This document shows, in pieces, positions 44,544 through 54,672 of a DNA stretch of 64,000 nucleotides (position 1 is its first letter; every line of letters starts with the position of its first letter). Made by a program: the position numbers and the translations under genes. The notes beneath the pieces were generated by a model. It was not told the origin of the DNA, did not search any database, and saw only the letters and a program-made list of their open reading frames with translations. The DNA lies in assembly GCA_002633025.1 (NCBI GenBank), contig NMRB01000976.1:137209-201208 (forward strand), in the 5' to 3' direction. Origin of the DNA: Notospermus geniculatus. Lineage: Eukaryota; Nemertea; Pilidiophora; Heteronemertea; Lineidae.

Positions 44544-44898
44544 GAGTATGGAAAATCCAGCCCTAGATGTATCACCTGAGGGGGAAGCAGAAGCGGTGCA
44601 CGGTAGCCAAACCAAACCATCACAACAGCAACAACCAAATCAACAACCAATATCAGCCACAACCAACAACCAATATCAGCCACAACCACTACTACAGGGG
44701 ATGCAACCATATCCATACCCACAACAGCCATATGGTCCACCCCAACCGAACGTCATAATGTGCAGTCAGCCCGAAGAAGAAGAAGACGTTGAATACAACT
44801 TCCCGAAGGCGACGAAATCTGGGGGAGCTCTGATCGGAATGGGTGTAACACAACTGTGCCTATACTTGGGCTTTGGCTCCAAATTGAGGACTGGTTGG
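44544..44898 (+). CDS. P/Q-rich N-terminal exon with a possible first membrane segment
   Basis: The acceptor TTTTCTTTGAATTTCTTAG precedes GAGT and the start ATG at 44548. The product begins MENPALDVSPEGEAEA, continues through Q/P/N/Y-rich sequence (YPYPQQPYGPPQPN), an acidic EEEEDVEY patch, and then KSGGALIGMGVTQLCLYLGF as a possible membrane helix. The layout (cytosolic P/Q-rich tail, then a glycine-rich helix) is compatible with MS4A-like or other tetraspan proteins, but that is inference. The end is approximate. A TA-MITE starts at 44901, and reading continues only a short way into it. It could be a damaged exon. Confidence 0.5.
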
Positions 44899-44900
44899 TA

Positions 44901-45159
44901 CACTGAAAAAAAAATCCTAATCACGTTGAGTACCTTCGGGGTACTCGTTTTGTCCGTGAGATGAGTAGAAAGGTACTCAAATTGAGTAGAAAGGTACTGA
45001 TAGCGAGTAGAAAGATACTCATAGCGAGTAGCAAGGAACTCCAAATGCAGCTCCTTGGCCCGATGAGTACCCAATTAGTACCTTTCTACTCATCTCACGG
45101 ACAAAATGACTGATGAGTAGCCCAAAGTACTCAACATGAGCCGAAATTTTTTTTCAGTG
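44901..45159. mobile_element. TA-flanked MITE with GAGTAGAAAGGTACTC array
   Basis: CACTGAAAAAAAAATCC and the complement CGAAATTTTTTTTCAGTG are flanked by TA (44899-44900, 45160-45161). The interior carries four direct copies of GAGTAGAAAGGTACT-type units and inverted ones at the right. Confidence 0.8.
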
Positions 45160-45725
45160 TATGTTTTTCTCGAATATCTCCAAAACAGTGGGATAGAGAA
45201 AATTGGTCCCGACATACGGGAAACTCCCACTTACCACATCGTTTCATCCAGGCCTAAAATTTTCTAAGTTCAGTTTTGGTCACTATTGTTAGCGGGAGTG
45301 GTGGTATGAATGTAAGAGCCTTATTGTCATGGGATTATTGGTATTGCCCACCAAGACGTCCTACACCATAACTTTGGGTTTGGTTCACCTGATTGGAGGC
45401 CATATGGTTTTCGTCAATACAATATCAGCGTTAACACGGTGCATTTCGATCAGCTGTGCATTGGGCCTAGAGCTGCAACAAAAGAGGTGAATGAAAGTGG
45501 AGGTTATTCGCCGTCGGCGCAAAATGGGATTTTTTTTCCTGGTGGTTGTACATCCCTTTACAGCCTTCGATATCCCGCCGTTAAATCCTATGATTGGCCT
45601 AGCATGGGAGAGAATCGCGATCCTGAAGCGTAGAATACACTGTATTGAGCCAAGAACCATTGAGCTCCATGCTAACTTGGCTCGTTGTTGGCTCTTGTAT
45701 TTGTTGTAATGCAGGAGGAAACCTG
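45160..45725. other. Tc1-foldback fragment and unassigned sequence
   Basis: 45164-45246 matches the arm of the Tc1-type foldbacks (CGAATATCTCCAAAAC and ACGGGAAACTCCCACTTACC). The rest is unassigned. Confidence 0.5.
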
Positions 45726-46622
45726 GGACCGTATGCATAAAACATCTTAAGTGAAAAATTTCCCTTAAGGTCGATCTATAGTCATTGGGTTTTTCCCAGA
45801 CTAACACATTCCAAGGGACTCACTGGCGTGAAACTGAATGAATCATAATGAATAACAATTGCCTCTACTCTGTTCGCCAATTTTAGGCCGCGCTAGCGCT
45901 CAAATAGATCTTATTGTTGTCAGTCAGTTATAGGTCTTGGCATTCAACGGTCTGCTGATTTGCGCATGTAATATCTGGAAACACACCATATATAGTGAAC
46001 GTGTGTTGCAAATAGTAAACAAACCCACGTGAAGAATAAAGTTTCAAACTTGCGAGCAGTTTTTCTCCCACTTTTATAAACATTTTTCAAACTTTGAAAA
46101 TGGAAATGTGTTGTTCACCAAATGGAGCTTGTCCGTATAACAGCCGATTCTGGGTTTTTGAAGTAAATGTCCGCGATATTCACGAAAAAGAGAAAATTAT
46201 TAGGAGTAAAAGCTAAACTTTGTTAATTATAAGCATAATTAACATATGTTTTTAAAAAATCTGCGGTTATACCGACATGCGCTAGGTATGGCTGCGTCTT
46301 TTCCAACAGAGTTTGCTTCGATGCGACAAAGCATGTTGACGTAAAATTGCTCAAGGAAATTTTTTCGGCCTTTCCAACAAAGTAATTTTTCTGGGCACTC
46401 CGGATATAGGATCCAGTTATTTAGGGTGAAAATTCACTTAGATGCTTCATACGTAACGTACCATATTAGAAATGTTTTTGTAATCATTGTTATCAATGAA
46501 TTATCACAAGTTAAAGTTGGGCAGTTCAGCGCCACGCAATGGGTATAGATCGACCTTAAACTATTGTTCCAAACAAAAGATAAGGGAAATTTTACACTTA
46601 AGAGGTTTTATGCATACGGCCC
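45726..46622. mobile_element. CATAAAA-type TIR element X, 897 bp
   Basis: GGACCGTATGCATAAAACAT and the complement GGTTTTATGCATACGGCCC bound it. CTG precedes and CAG follows. Inside are a second inverted pair (TAAGGTCGATCTATA near 45767 and 46540) and the 480-bp repeat seen at 28795. Its right end shares the CAG with the next element. Confidence 0.75.
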
Positions 46623-47298
46623 CAGGGTCCATATTCATAAACATACTTAAGTCAACGTGTGATTCTTATCATCATCATCATCATCATCATCATTATCATA
46701 ATTGGCAGCTATATAACCCGCGAGGGTTTTTAGCTGATCATATCGCGTTAACAATTGCGGTCACGTCTATTGCGCAGGGTAGCATGTGACGCAGAAACTA
46801 AAGTCCATTATAATTATGTCGATGTCCATATATGTAACACACTCCCGCCAGTTGCCAGTGTTCTTCTTCTTCCGACTTCATCCAATCTATGGATCCAAAT
46901 CATTTCGTCATATCCATCGTGATACCCATCCTGGCGAGAGAAGAATAAGTCCCGGAAATTAGAGGTAATCCTCATAGTCATACAATACATAATCATCAAT
47001 AACATTATACAGATCAGTCGTCGTATATTTTGTCTTAATCATAACACTTAATCGCCTTTGCGCTGAACCATTATGACTTGGCTATTTATATCCATAATAC
47101 AATATCTACACCTTATTTACTACTGTTCGAAACTTCTAAATTGACAGGTCTCACAGTTTAGCTATATACATGTACACTTAAGAAATACAATTCATCAATA
47201 CACCAATCCCTTATGTACAACATCTTCACGATCAAGCAACATGGATGGCGACTGCGCTGTGCTGCGGCAAATAAAGAAAAATAAAGAAATAAGCGAAG

Positions 47299-49404
47299 CT
47301 ATAGATCAAAATACTGATCGCAAATAAATGTCAATTCGTAGATGATAGCAGAGTATCGCATAGATATAAAACCGAGGAACTGAATCAGCCAAGCAGAGTT
47401 GAAGGAGGAGAAGGGAGGAAGAGATATAAAGGCAAAAATAGTGCTTAATAAAGAGGTCAACTCTGAAGCATCATCTGAGCGTATATAAATTTTACATGAA
47501 TGTCCTCTTGTACCTGTTGATGGAACGGATAAGTGCAAGCTGTTGTAGTTTTCGGGGGATTTAAAGTACTTGTACAGTTCAATCATATCCCCCCTCCGTC
47601 GTCTATGAGCCAATGATGGTAAATGCAATCTTTGCAGCCTATCTGAATAAGAGAGGGTAGCATCTTTGCAAATCCATTTAGTTGCACGCCTTTGAATCCG
47701 TTCTAGCGCTTCGATTTCCTCTACGGTTTTAGGTGTCCAGGCTGAGTTGCCATATTCCAGAATTGGCCTAACAAGAGTCTTGTAAAGAGTCGGACCTGCA
47801 GCCGCATTTAAGTATTTAATGCTACGTTTTATAGTAAACAAAACTTTATTAGCCTTGCTAACTATGTTCCTGGTATGCGTACCTGACCTCAAGTCATTCG
47901 TAATAGTGATTCCCAGGTCTTTGGCTTCCAATGTCTCTTCTAAGTTCTGCCTGTGACCTGTCACCGTAGAATTCATAGTATATGTGAAGGGTGGCGGTGT
48001 TCTGCCAATTCTTAGTACAGTACATTTAAGTATGTTAAACTTAAGTTGCCATCTGTCTGCCCACTCTGTTAGACTGTTGATATCCTGTTGTAGTTTGTGG
48101 CAGTCGTTTATTGTACGAATCATCCTGTACACTTTGCTGTCGTCTGCGAACAGTCTTATCATGCTGTCAATACCATTTGGCATATCATTTATATATATTG
48201 TGAAGAGACACGGGCCCAGAACGCTCCCTTGAGGAACACCGCTCTTGACTGTCTTCGATGATGAACTGCAACCATTTAATACCACAGACTGCCTTCTATT
48301 GTAAAGGAAATTCTGTATCCATTTGTGTAATTGACCTGTTATACCGTAAGACTGCAACTTACTCAACAGCCGTGCATGAGGGACTGTGTCAAATGCTTTC
48401 TGGAAATCAAGATATATAATATCGACGCATTTCCCTTCATCGATGAAGGATGTCCAGTCTTCCATGCAATCTATAATGTTAGACTTACAACTCTTTCCTT
48501 GGACGAAGCCGTATTGATTGATGTTTAATAAGCCATGATCTCGCAGGTATGTGGTTATGTGGTCTGTTATGAAAGATTCCATTATTTTACAGACAATCGA
48601 AGTTAAGCTTATGGGGCGATAGTTCTTTGCCAGATCTTTCTCTCCTCTTTTGAAGATAGGGGTAACACGAGCAGTTTTCCAGTCAACTGGTACAACTCCC
48701 TCCTGCAGCGATTTATTGAAGAGCATGGATACAGGTACAGCTAGCTGCTCTGACAACTCTTTGATAACTCGGCCTGATAACTCATCAGGGCCAACTGCTT
48801 TATCCACTTTGACAGCTTGGAGTTTTTTTAAGACTTGTTGTGCAGTGATCCTCAGGTCGCCAATCTTTTCGCTGGTTACATCTCCCAAGGTTGGGATGTG
48901 GTTTGTATTTTCTTCAGTAAACACACTGGAGAAAAATTCATTCAAAAGTTCGGCCTTTTCCTTGTCATCCAATGTTAACCTACCATCATCTTTACGTAGC
49001 TGTCCTAGGGAATGTGTGGCTCTCACCTTTTTCTTGACATAGGACCAAAAAACTTTTGGCTCTGTTTTACATTTTTTTGCAAGGTGCCGTTCGAATTTCT
49101 TTACTGCTGTCCTAACTTCCTTCCTAGCTTGATTACGAGCTTGTGTGTATACTTGATAATCTTCCCCATCCCTTGTCGTCAGAAACCGTCTCCATGCATG
49201 CTTCTTTGCCTTTACTTTCTTCAAAGCATTTTCATTTGCCCACAAGGGTTTAAAATTCTTCCTAGCATTAGGGCCTGATTTCCTCGTTGGAATATAACGT
49301 TTCTGTAAGTTTTCCAAGCTTCGTTTTATTAACTCCCAGGACTGTTGCGTATTCAAATTGTCTAATTGCTCAGGGAGGTTGATTCTTGTTAATTCCCTTC
49401 TCAT
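47299..49404 (-). CDS. LINE ORF2, reverse transcriptase part
   Basis: A 701-codon frame downstream of the MITE. Reverse-transcriptase motifs appear in order: RPISLTSIVCKIMES, YGFVQGKSC, DIIYLDFQKAFDTVPH (first catalytic Asp), SGVPQGSVLGP and IRLFADDSKVY (catalytic DD). They lie roughly at residues 265-430. A C-terminal region with LVRPILEYGNSAW and HLPSLAHRRRRGDM follows, as in CR1/Jockey elements. The ATG at 49404 is simply the first after the insertion. The native frame runs on from the endonuclease part. Function: copies element RNA into DNA at the nicked target. Confidence 0.9.
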   Translation of the reverse strand: MRRELTRINLPEQLDNLNTQQSWELIKRSLENLQKRYIPTRKSGPNARKNFKPLWANENALKKVKAKKHAWRRFLTTRDGEDYQVYTQARNQARKEVRTAVKKFERHLAKKCKTEPKVFWSYVKKKVRATHSLGQLRKDDGRLTLDDKEKAELLNEFFSSVFTEENTNHIPTLGDVTSEKIGDLRITAQQVLKKLQAVKVDKAVGPDELSGRVIKELSEQLAVPVSMLFNKSLQEGVVPVDWKTARVTPIFKRGEKDLAKNYRPISLTSIVCKIMESFITDHITTYLRDHGLLNINQYGFVQGKSCKSNIIDCMEDWTSFIDEGKCVDIIYLDFQKAFDTVPHARLLSKLQSYGITGQLHKWIQNFLYNRRQSVVLNGCSSSSKTVKSGVPQGSVLGPCLFTIYINDMPNGIDSMIRLFADDSKVYRMIRTINDCHKLQQDINSLTEWADRWQLKFNILKCTVLRIGRTPPPFTYTMNSTVTGHRQNLEETLEAKDLGITITNDLRSGTHTRNIVSKANKVLFTIKRSIKYLNAAAGPTLYKTLVRPILEYGNSAWTPKTVEEIEALERIQRRATKWICKDATLSYSDRLQRLHLPSLAHRRRRGDMIELYKYFKSPENYNSLHLSVPSTGTRGHSCKIYIRSDDASELTSLLSTIFAFISLPPFSSFNSAWLIQFLGFISMRYSAIIYELTFICDQYFDL

Positions 49405-49446
49405 GGCATCATAATTTCCACGGTGATATAAGAATTGAGGCTTATA

Positions 49447-49722
49447 CAGTACAGGTCACAATTGACATCCCTAAATTCGCGTAAGTTATGCGTAAGTCAC
49501 TCGTAACTTACGCAACAACTCACGAGCTATGTTACGCGTAACTTATGAGGTGAGTTACGCGAATTTCGCTAGCTACACAGTGATTTACAAGGCGAGTTAC
49601 GCGATTTTGGCGAGTTACGTGGTGAGTTACGCAAAACCAAAGCCGTGAGTTACTCGTAAGTTACACGTAACCTACGAGTAACTTACGCGAAGCCGTAGGG
49701 ATGTCAATTGTGACCTGTACTG
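49447..49722. mobile_element. TA-flanked MITE inside LINE ORF2, GTAAGTTACG array
   Basis: CAGTACAGGTCACAATTGAC and its complement bound it, flanked by TA (49445-49446 and 49723-49724). Without the element and one TA the LINE frame is continuous. The interior consists of about a dozen CGTAAGTTACG / GAGTTACGCG words in both orientations. Confidence 0.85.
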
Positions 49723-50435
49723 TAGCTGATGTGATTGTCAGGTGATTGGCTCCAGGGCAGATTGATTTCCACGCATATAACGTCATGATCACTACTTCCC
49801 AACGGAGCATCATGTACTACACTGCGAACTGTTTCAGGTCGTTTGGTAAAGACCAAGTCTATCGTGCTGGATTGCTGTCCAATTCTGTGTCTCGTTGGTT
49901 GTGCAACGTGTTGAGTTAAGCCTGCATCAAGTGTTGCATTTAAAAACTTTGTAGCTCCATGTTGGTGCGATTCTTGACAACTTACGTCTTGCCATTGTAT
50001 CTGACGATAATTAAAATCACCACACATTACCATCTCAGTTGTTCGTTCAGTGTCCTGCATGAGCTGTGATATGTGCCTAAGAAGTAAGTCGTTCAAATGC
50101 TCCTCATTGTTAGGGCTACGGTATAAGCAACCAACTCTGAGGTACTTTCCAGAAGTGGACATGACATCAATCCAGACACTGTCATTGTAACCTATCGTGG
50201 GATTGTATACATTTGAACATAAGGCTTCTAAAGTATATATTATGACCCCTCTACCTTCCAGTTCTAAATTTCCTGTCAGAGAATAGCCCTGTAGCTGCAC
50301 ATCCTCCGCCCTGAGTGGTTGTCTAGTACTCTTAGGTTTCGCCTCTGTGATACAAATTATGTGTGGAGCGTGACATTTAGCTGCCAACTGAAGGTGGTGC
50401 ATTTTATTTGATAATTGGTCAGCATTCGTATACAT
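49704..50435 (-). CDS. LINE ORF2, apurinic-type endonuclease part
   Basis: The first in-frame ATG is at 50435 (MYTNADQLSNKM). The frame is open further upstream, overlapping the end of ORF1 in another phase. APE-type endonuclease motifs: ICITEAKPK (Glu), VMCGDFNYRQIQW (GDFN) and LGSSDHDVICVEI (SDH). These residues bind metal and cut target DNA. The frame ends by running into the MITE, so the last codons are not native. ORF1's stop is within GGGGATAATG, but its overlapping ATG is not in this frame. Confidence 0.85.
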   Translation of the reverse strand: MYTNADQLSNKMHHLQLAAKCHAPHIICITEAKPKSTRQPLRAEDVQLQGYSLTGNLELEGRGVIIYTLEALCSNVYNPTIGYNDSVWIDVMSTSGKYLRVGCLYRSPNNEEHLNDLLLRHISQLMQDTERTTEMVMCGDFNYRQIQWQDVSCQESHQHGATKFLNATLDAGLTQHVAQPTRHRIGQQSSTIDLVFTKRPETVRSVVHDAPLGSSDHDVICVEINLPWSQSPDNHISYSTGHN

Positions 50436-50502
50436 AATCTTCAACACTCCATTTGAGTCCGGTTCGGGTGAAGTTGTGTTATGAGTCCATCCCGGCCTGT
50501 CA

Positions 50503-51786
50503 TTATCCCCACTCTTGTTGAGTATCCCCCTTTCGGGGATTACCTCGAAAGGGCCGCTTAATAATCCGCTGGTCCCGTATCATGAGATCAGTTTCGCCCG
50601 CCGCCTGCCGGCGTTCGACCTCCTGTCTCAGTCTCTTGTATTCTTCTCTTTCTTCCTTGCTTCTATCAGGGGCAAAGACTAGTTCCAAGTTCTTTGAGGC
50701 TTCTGAGTTGCGTGCTACGTGATAATAAAGTTCCCGCTGATGCGTTGAGATGAAGAAAACTCGTGTCGGTCTCCTGTGTTCCTTACCGGTCCTCTTTCCC
50801 AGCCTATAAGCCGTCCTAATGCCAGCTGCTTGATGTGGCACTGATGTTGAGGTTAGACTCAGCAAGAGAGTGATGTCTTCTTCCTTTCTAATGTCTGGAT
50901 TAACACTATCCGATTCTGGCAAGTTATGAATAATTAAATTCTTTGCTCGCTCATCTTTTTCCTTTTGCTTGTCAATAGCCTCCGCCTGCATGTCATGCAT
51001 CTCTTTAGTCAAGGATGATTTCAGCTGCGAGTGTACTTCGGACTTTATTGTACTGGATTCTTCATTTACTTTCAAATTTAATATTGATAGTTTGTTGTTT
51101 ACGATTGAGATCTTATCATCGATCAGCTTCTCAAATAACAGCAGTTTCTTATCTACTGCTGCTTCAACCACCTGTTGAACTGTATTTGTAACTGACTTCA
51201 CATTCTCATCAATATGACCAACCTTGTCTACTAACGAGTCGACCTGGGCGCGCATTTGTGCATTTTCTTCTACCACCTTTGCGAGCATCGACTGAATACC
51301 TATCAAACTTTGATTGACATTGTCTACGTCAAGACCCTGTGTATTTGGGTAGGGATGTTCCACAAAGTCGATTCCAGCAGGCCTTTTAGCTGTCTCCTGT
51401 GTCCGGCCAAAATCAAGTGAGGTATTGGGATGCTGCTTCCTCTTAGATCGTACAGATTGCCCACTTCTAGCAGTGTCGCTTTCACGTAAAGCAGGAAGAT
51501 TAGGGATAAATGTAGGAGGTGATGGGAGTTTACGAGAACTCCGTGGTGTAGATGTGAATGAAATTCGTCCTGGTTTACATGGACTTGATGCATTTACCTC
51601 CATCTTCGCACTTAAAGAATCTCTCATTATTGAGGTATTCATGAGGTTGAGTGCAGCTAGGTTAGCTTCATCCGTGATTTGGCCACTATGTATTTCTGTA
51701 GTGAGACTAACAGGTCCACTTAATTGGATACTGGAAGACGTTGCCCCCACCGCAGACGCCACAGATGAATTCTCAGAGTTACTCAT
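50503..51786 (-). CDS. LINE ORF1 protein
   Basis: 427 codons, ATG at 51786. The N-terminal part is Ser/Thr-rich. A heptad-like coiled coil follows at residues of about 155-260 (VDSLVDKVGHIDENVKS and later repeats). Then comes an RRM/C-terminal-type region with KNLIIHNLPESDS, TAYRLGKRTGKEHRRPTRVF and EEREEYKRLRQEVERRQA. This layout is common in ORF1 proteins of CR1- and Jockey-type LINEs that bind element RNA. No zinc knuckle was seen. It overlaps nothing on the same strand. Confidence 0.8.
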   Translation of the reverse strand: MSNSENSSVASAVGATSSSIQLSGPVSLTTEIHSGQITDEANLAALNLMNTSIMRDSLSAKMEVNASSPCKPGRISFTSTPRSSRKLPSPPTFIPNLPALRESDTARSGQSVRSKRKQHPNTSLDFGRTQETAKRPAGIDFVEHPYPNTQGLDVDNVNQSLIGIQSMLAKVVEENAQMRAQVDSLVDKVGHIDENVKSVTNTVQQVVEAAVDKKLLLFEKLIDDKISIVNNKLSILNLKVNEESSTIKSEVHSQLKSSLTKEMHDMQAEAIDKQKEKDERAKNLIIHNLPESDSVNPDIRKEEDITLLLSLTSTSVPHQAAGIRTAYRLGKRTGKEHRRPTRVFFISTHQRELYYHVARNSEASKNLELVFAPDRSKEEREEYKRLRQEVERRQAAGETDLMIRDQRIIKRPFRGNPRKGDTQQEWG

Positions 51787-51939
51787 TATGCTAATGTATA
51801 TTAGCTGTGGTCAATTCCTGACCGGATAATAATTATTAACCGAGTAACAATCAAGACAAGAAATAAAAATATAGTGAGAGACTGTAGGCTAGTTGGGATT
51901 AACTAACTAAACAACATAATGCAAGGTGCTAGGCAACTA

Positions 51940-52743
51940 CAGGGTGTATCAGAAAAAATTAGACTCTCGAAAAAATCATCATAAAATAAACATAGAGATG
52001 AGTTTTGAAAAACTGTATATATCCCTTTGTAGAGGTTGTGATTCTGCATCGAATGATACCAGTGTCATTGTTTACACTTCACGTTTCAATGAGCAGGGAC
52101 CGTTTGAATTTTGAAAAATTGAAGTCCTTTGCGCACGGAAATGTGAGGGTTAAAATTGAATCTGTCACAGCGAATGAAAAGTTTAGACTGAGTTTTACAT
52201 ACGTGCCGAAGCGTTTTTTAAATAATTAATCCCTTCACCCTCTAACCCGGAAACAAAAAGTCTCATTTCTGAGTTGATCCTCACAAAGTGTGAAGAAACG
52301 GGCTTTTTTAATGTGGCCTGACCATTTCTGGCTTGTGGCCAGTGGTGCGGATGAAAAATGGTCAGGCCACAGTAAAAAAATTATGTTTCTTCACACTTGG
52401 TGAGGATCAGCTCAGAAATGAGACTTTTTGTTTCGGGGTTAGAGGGTGAAAGGATTAATTATTTAAAAAACGCTTCAGCACGTTAGTAAAACTCAGTCTA
52501 AGCTTTTTATTCACGTTGACAGATCCATTTTTAACCCTCACATTCCCGTGCGCAAAGGACTTCAATTTTTCAAAATTCAAACTGTCGCTGCTCATTGAAA
52601 CGTGAAGTGTAAACAATGACACTGGTATCATTCGATGCAGAATCACAACCACTACAAAGGGATATATACAGTTTTTCAAAACTCATCTCTATGTTTATTT
52701 TATGGTGATTTTTTTGAGAGTCTAATTTTTCTGATACACCCTG
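51940..52743. mobile_element. Mariner-type near-perfect palindrome, 804 bp
   Basis: Two arms of 388 bp (51940-52327 and 52356-52743) are almost complementary around a 28-bp loop. Ends CAGGGTGTATCAGAAAAAAT are flanked by TA (51938-51939, 52744-52745). It has no transposase. A transcript would fold into a long hairpin. Confidence 0.9.
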
Positions 52744-52745
52744 TA

Positions 52746-53588
52746 TAGCAAGCACATGGCACACGACGTCAAATGGTCAGTAGATAAAAAAACTTACTGC
52801 ATACAAAGGAAAGGATTACTTACTTCTACTTGGTCTTGTCCAGTTCCCAGGCAGAGCCCATACGCCGCACGAGCAAACTGCTATGAATGAAGAGAGAGGG
52901 GAGCCAGTACTGATGTCTAAACTACACGACAAGCACGCAGCTCTTTACATTCGCAAGCCAGTTACCTGATGTTTACAGTCGTCCGTTAAAGTTAATACCA
53001 CACTGGACCGTGCATTAATACTAATACCCAGCCGAATATAATCATGTAATAATAATACAGGCTAGGCAGGGCAGGCTATATAGCTATGTCATGCATGCAC
53101 AAAGAAAAATTGTTCACCCAGATTGATCGCACAATCCGCTCAATTACTATACCGGTAGCTCTTGACTAATCAGCTAATCATGCCCCCAACACATCATGAC
53201 ATGCATAACAGAGACCACACAGCGCACCTGTGGCTGTGCCCGCCATGTACATACATACAATGCATTCACCATTCAACAGTGCCAGTGGGTATAAACAATA
53301 TGGCGTCAACGTCAGGCGGGACACTTAAACTCAAGATACAAGTTTCACCCTAATCTCACAAGGAACATCCCCAGGTCATATGAATCTTCTAGAATATTGT
53401 CATTCTTCACCACACATTATTCTTCACGAGTACGATAAGAATTCCGCTAATTTCCACATAAGTATCACTCCTGTGTAAAAATGCGTCGCTACCCCGCGCA
53501 TGCGCAACCTACCATCCAATGTTTTGTTTTGTGTTGAACAAAGGGTAAGTGTCACACTTAGACTTAAGTAGTTTTATGAATATGGGCC
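52746..53588. other. Right part of element Y, no gene
   Basis: No ORF was supported. Unique sequence leads to the right inverted end of element Y. Confidence 0.45.
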
Positions 53589-54237
53589 CAGGGCCCGTAT
53601 TCATAAAAGCTCGGGGTGTTAGTCGGTTCAATTGAAGATGCCGAAATTAATGTTTTATCGTCTATTCGCCAAAATTTTCATTAAATTTGAGTAAAATGAC
53701 TTGGTAGTTGGGAAAGACGGAGGGTTTAGAATTGTTGTCAGGGAACGAGTTTTGAATCCCCGATCAGTGCCCCCCCAAAAAGGGTCATCGATTGACGGAA
53801 TAAGCCGCATTGTACAATAGGATTTTCAATTTGTGCCATGGAGTAACGTCACTTCCGATCGGGGATTTCTGTGTTTTTCGTTGTCGTTAACAGCCGGGAG
53901 CCGGGTAAAACACCCGGCTGATAACATCTGTCTACCCGGCTGAAAAAAATAGCTGAACCAAAAAAAGTTTTCAGAGTAAACAAAACTGGTTGTATTCTAT
54001 TGATCTGAAAGTCCCACGTGGTGTAGTGTTTATTCAATTCAACGTTTTCTGCTTAAATGGCCGACGTGTGGTGTTCCATACTTGATATTGCTCCCCATAT
54101 CGCACCTAATTGATGCGTGTGTGGGCAAAAAGACGGAAAAATTGAGGTGGCCGGGGTGCTGAAATCCTGCCTCAGGTGCCAGGAAATCGCATCTCATGGC
54201 TTCTGGAAAAAAAATCTCTGGGGGAGGACCCCCAGAC
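53589..54237. other. Start of another CATAAAA element and repeat fragments
   Basis: After the shared CAG, GGCCCGTATTCATAAAAGC is another left end of the family. No right end was found. GGGAGGACCCCCAGAC before the gap matches the block at 311. Confidence 0.45.
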
Positions 54238-54325
54238 NNNNNNNNNNNNNNNNNNNNNNNNNNNNNNNNNNNNNNNNNNNNNNNNNNNNNNNNNNNNNNN
54301 NNNNNNNNNNNNNNNNNNNNNNNNN
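54238..54325. other. Assembly gap (88 N)
   Basis: A run of N. Frames drawn across it are not real. Confidence 0.99.
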
Positions 54326-54339
54326 AAAAAAAAACAGTT

Positions 54340-54412
54340 GCCCGACAGGGAGTCGAACCCGCAGTATTTGCTTCATGTGCAGGTCCTCGAACCACTACAC
54401 CACGAGTGACCG
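54340..54412 (-). repeat. tRNA-like sequence, probable SINE head
   Basis: The minus strand has GTGGTGTAGTGGTTCGAGG (A-box region) and GGGTTCGACTCCC (B box). The acceptor stem does not pair. It lies beside the gap, so the body is not visible. Confidence 0.45.
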
Positions 54413-54625
54413 GCTGACCGACGACCGAATATTTTAGCTATTTGAATGCATGTCCTATTAAAGAGCTATACAGATTCTACTGTGCATTTAGGGGAAGGAC
54501 TTCGGTTACGGCGGACTTTGATTTCTGTCACTGTTGCAAAAGAAATGTAAGTCCCCTAGTAATCAGAGTCCTATACCTTTTATATAGGATTGGTAACCCA
54601 GGAACGGAAGTCCGGGTAGGACAAT

Positions 54626-54672
54626 GGTTCCTAAGGAATGGGGGCCCGGAGGGCCCCCATTCCTAAGGAACC
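54626..54672. repeat. Perfect 22-bp hairpin with 3-base loop
   Basis: GGTTCCTAAGGAATGGGGGC plus CC is followed by GGA and its exact complement. A further small palindrome, AAGGTCCATGGGACCTT, follows immediately. Confidence 0.85.

Larger units (their letters stand above)
46668..51835 (-). mobile_element. CR1/Jockey-like LINE, nearly full length
   Basis: ORF1 (51786-50503) and ORF2 with endonuclease and reverse transcriptase (to 47299) are in the normal LINE order. The 3' end is taken at a (GAT)n tail on the minus strand (46668-46690) after about 600 bp of 3' UTR. The 5' end is uncertain. ORF2 is broken only by a 276-bp MITE, and otherwise no stop or frameshift was seen. It lies inside element Y. 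Confidence 0.7.
46626..53588. mobile_element. CATAAAA-type TIR element Y with LINE and palindrome nested inside
   Basis: GGTCCATATTCATAAACATA at the left and TTTTATGAATATGGGCC at the right are inverted. The similarity continues through ACTTAAGTC and GTGTGA (about 45 bp). CAG flanks both ends (46623-46625 and 53589-53591). Almost all of the 6.96 kb is other elements inserted inside. A 3-bp CWG target has been described for some PIF/Harbinger relatives (recalled). Confidence 0.65.

Noticed and set aside
44540-44740. Val/Met-rich minus-strand frame
   Set aside because: Antisense shadow of CAA/CCA-rich codons of the exon at 44544.
54039-54437. Several frames across the N run near 54.2 kb
   Set aside because: These are artefacts of the 88-N gap and tRNA-like sequence.
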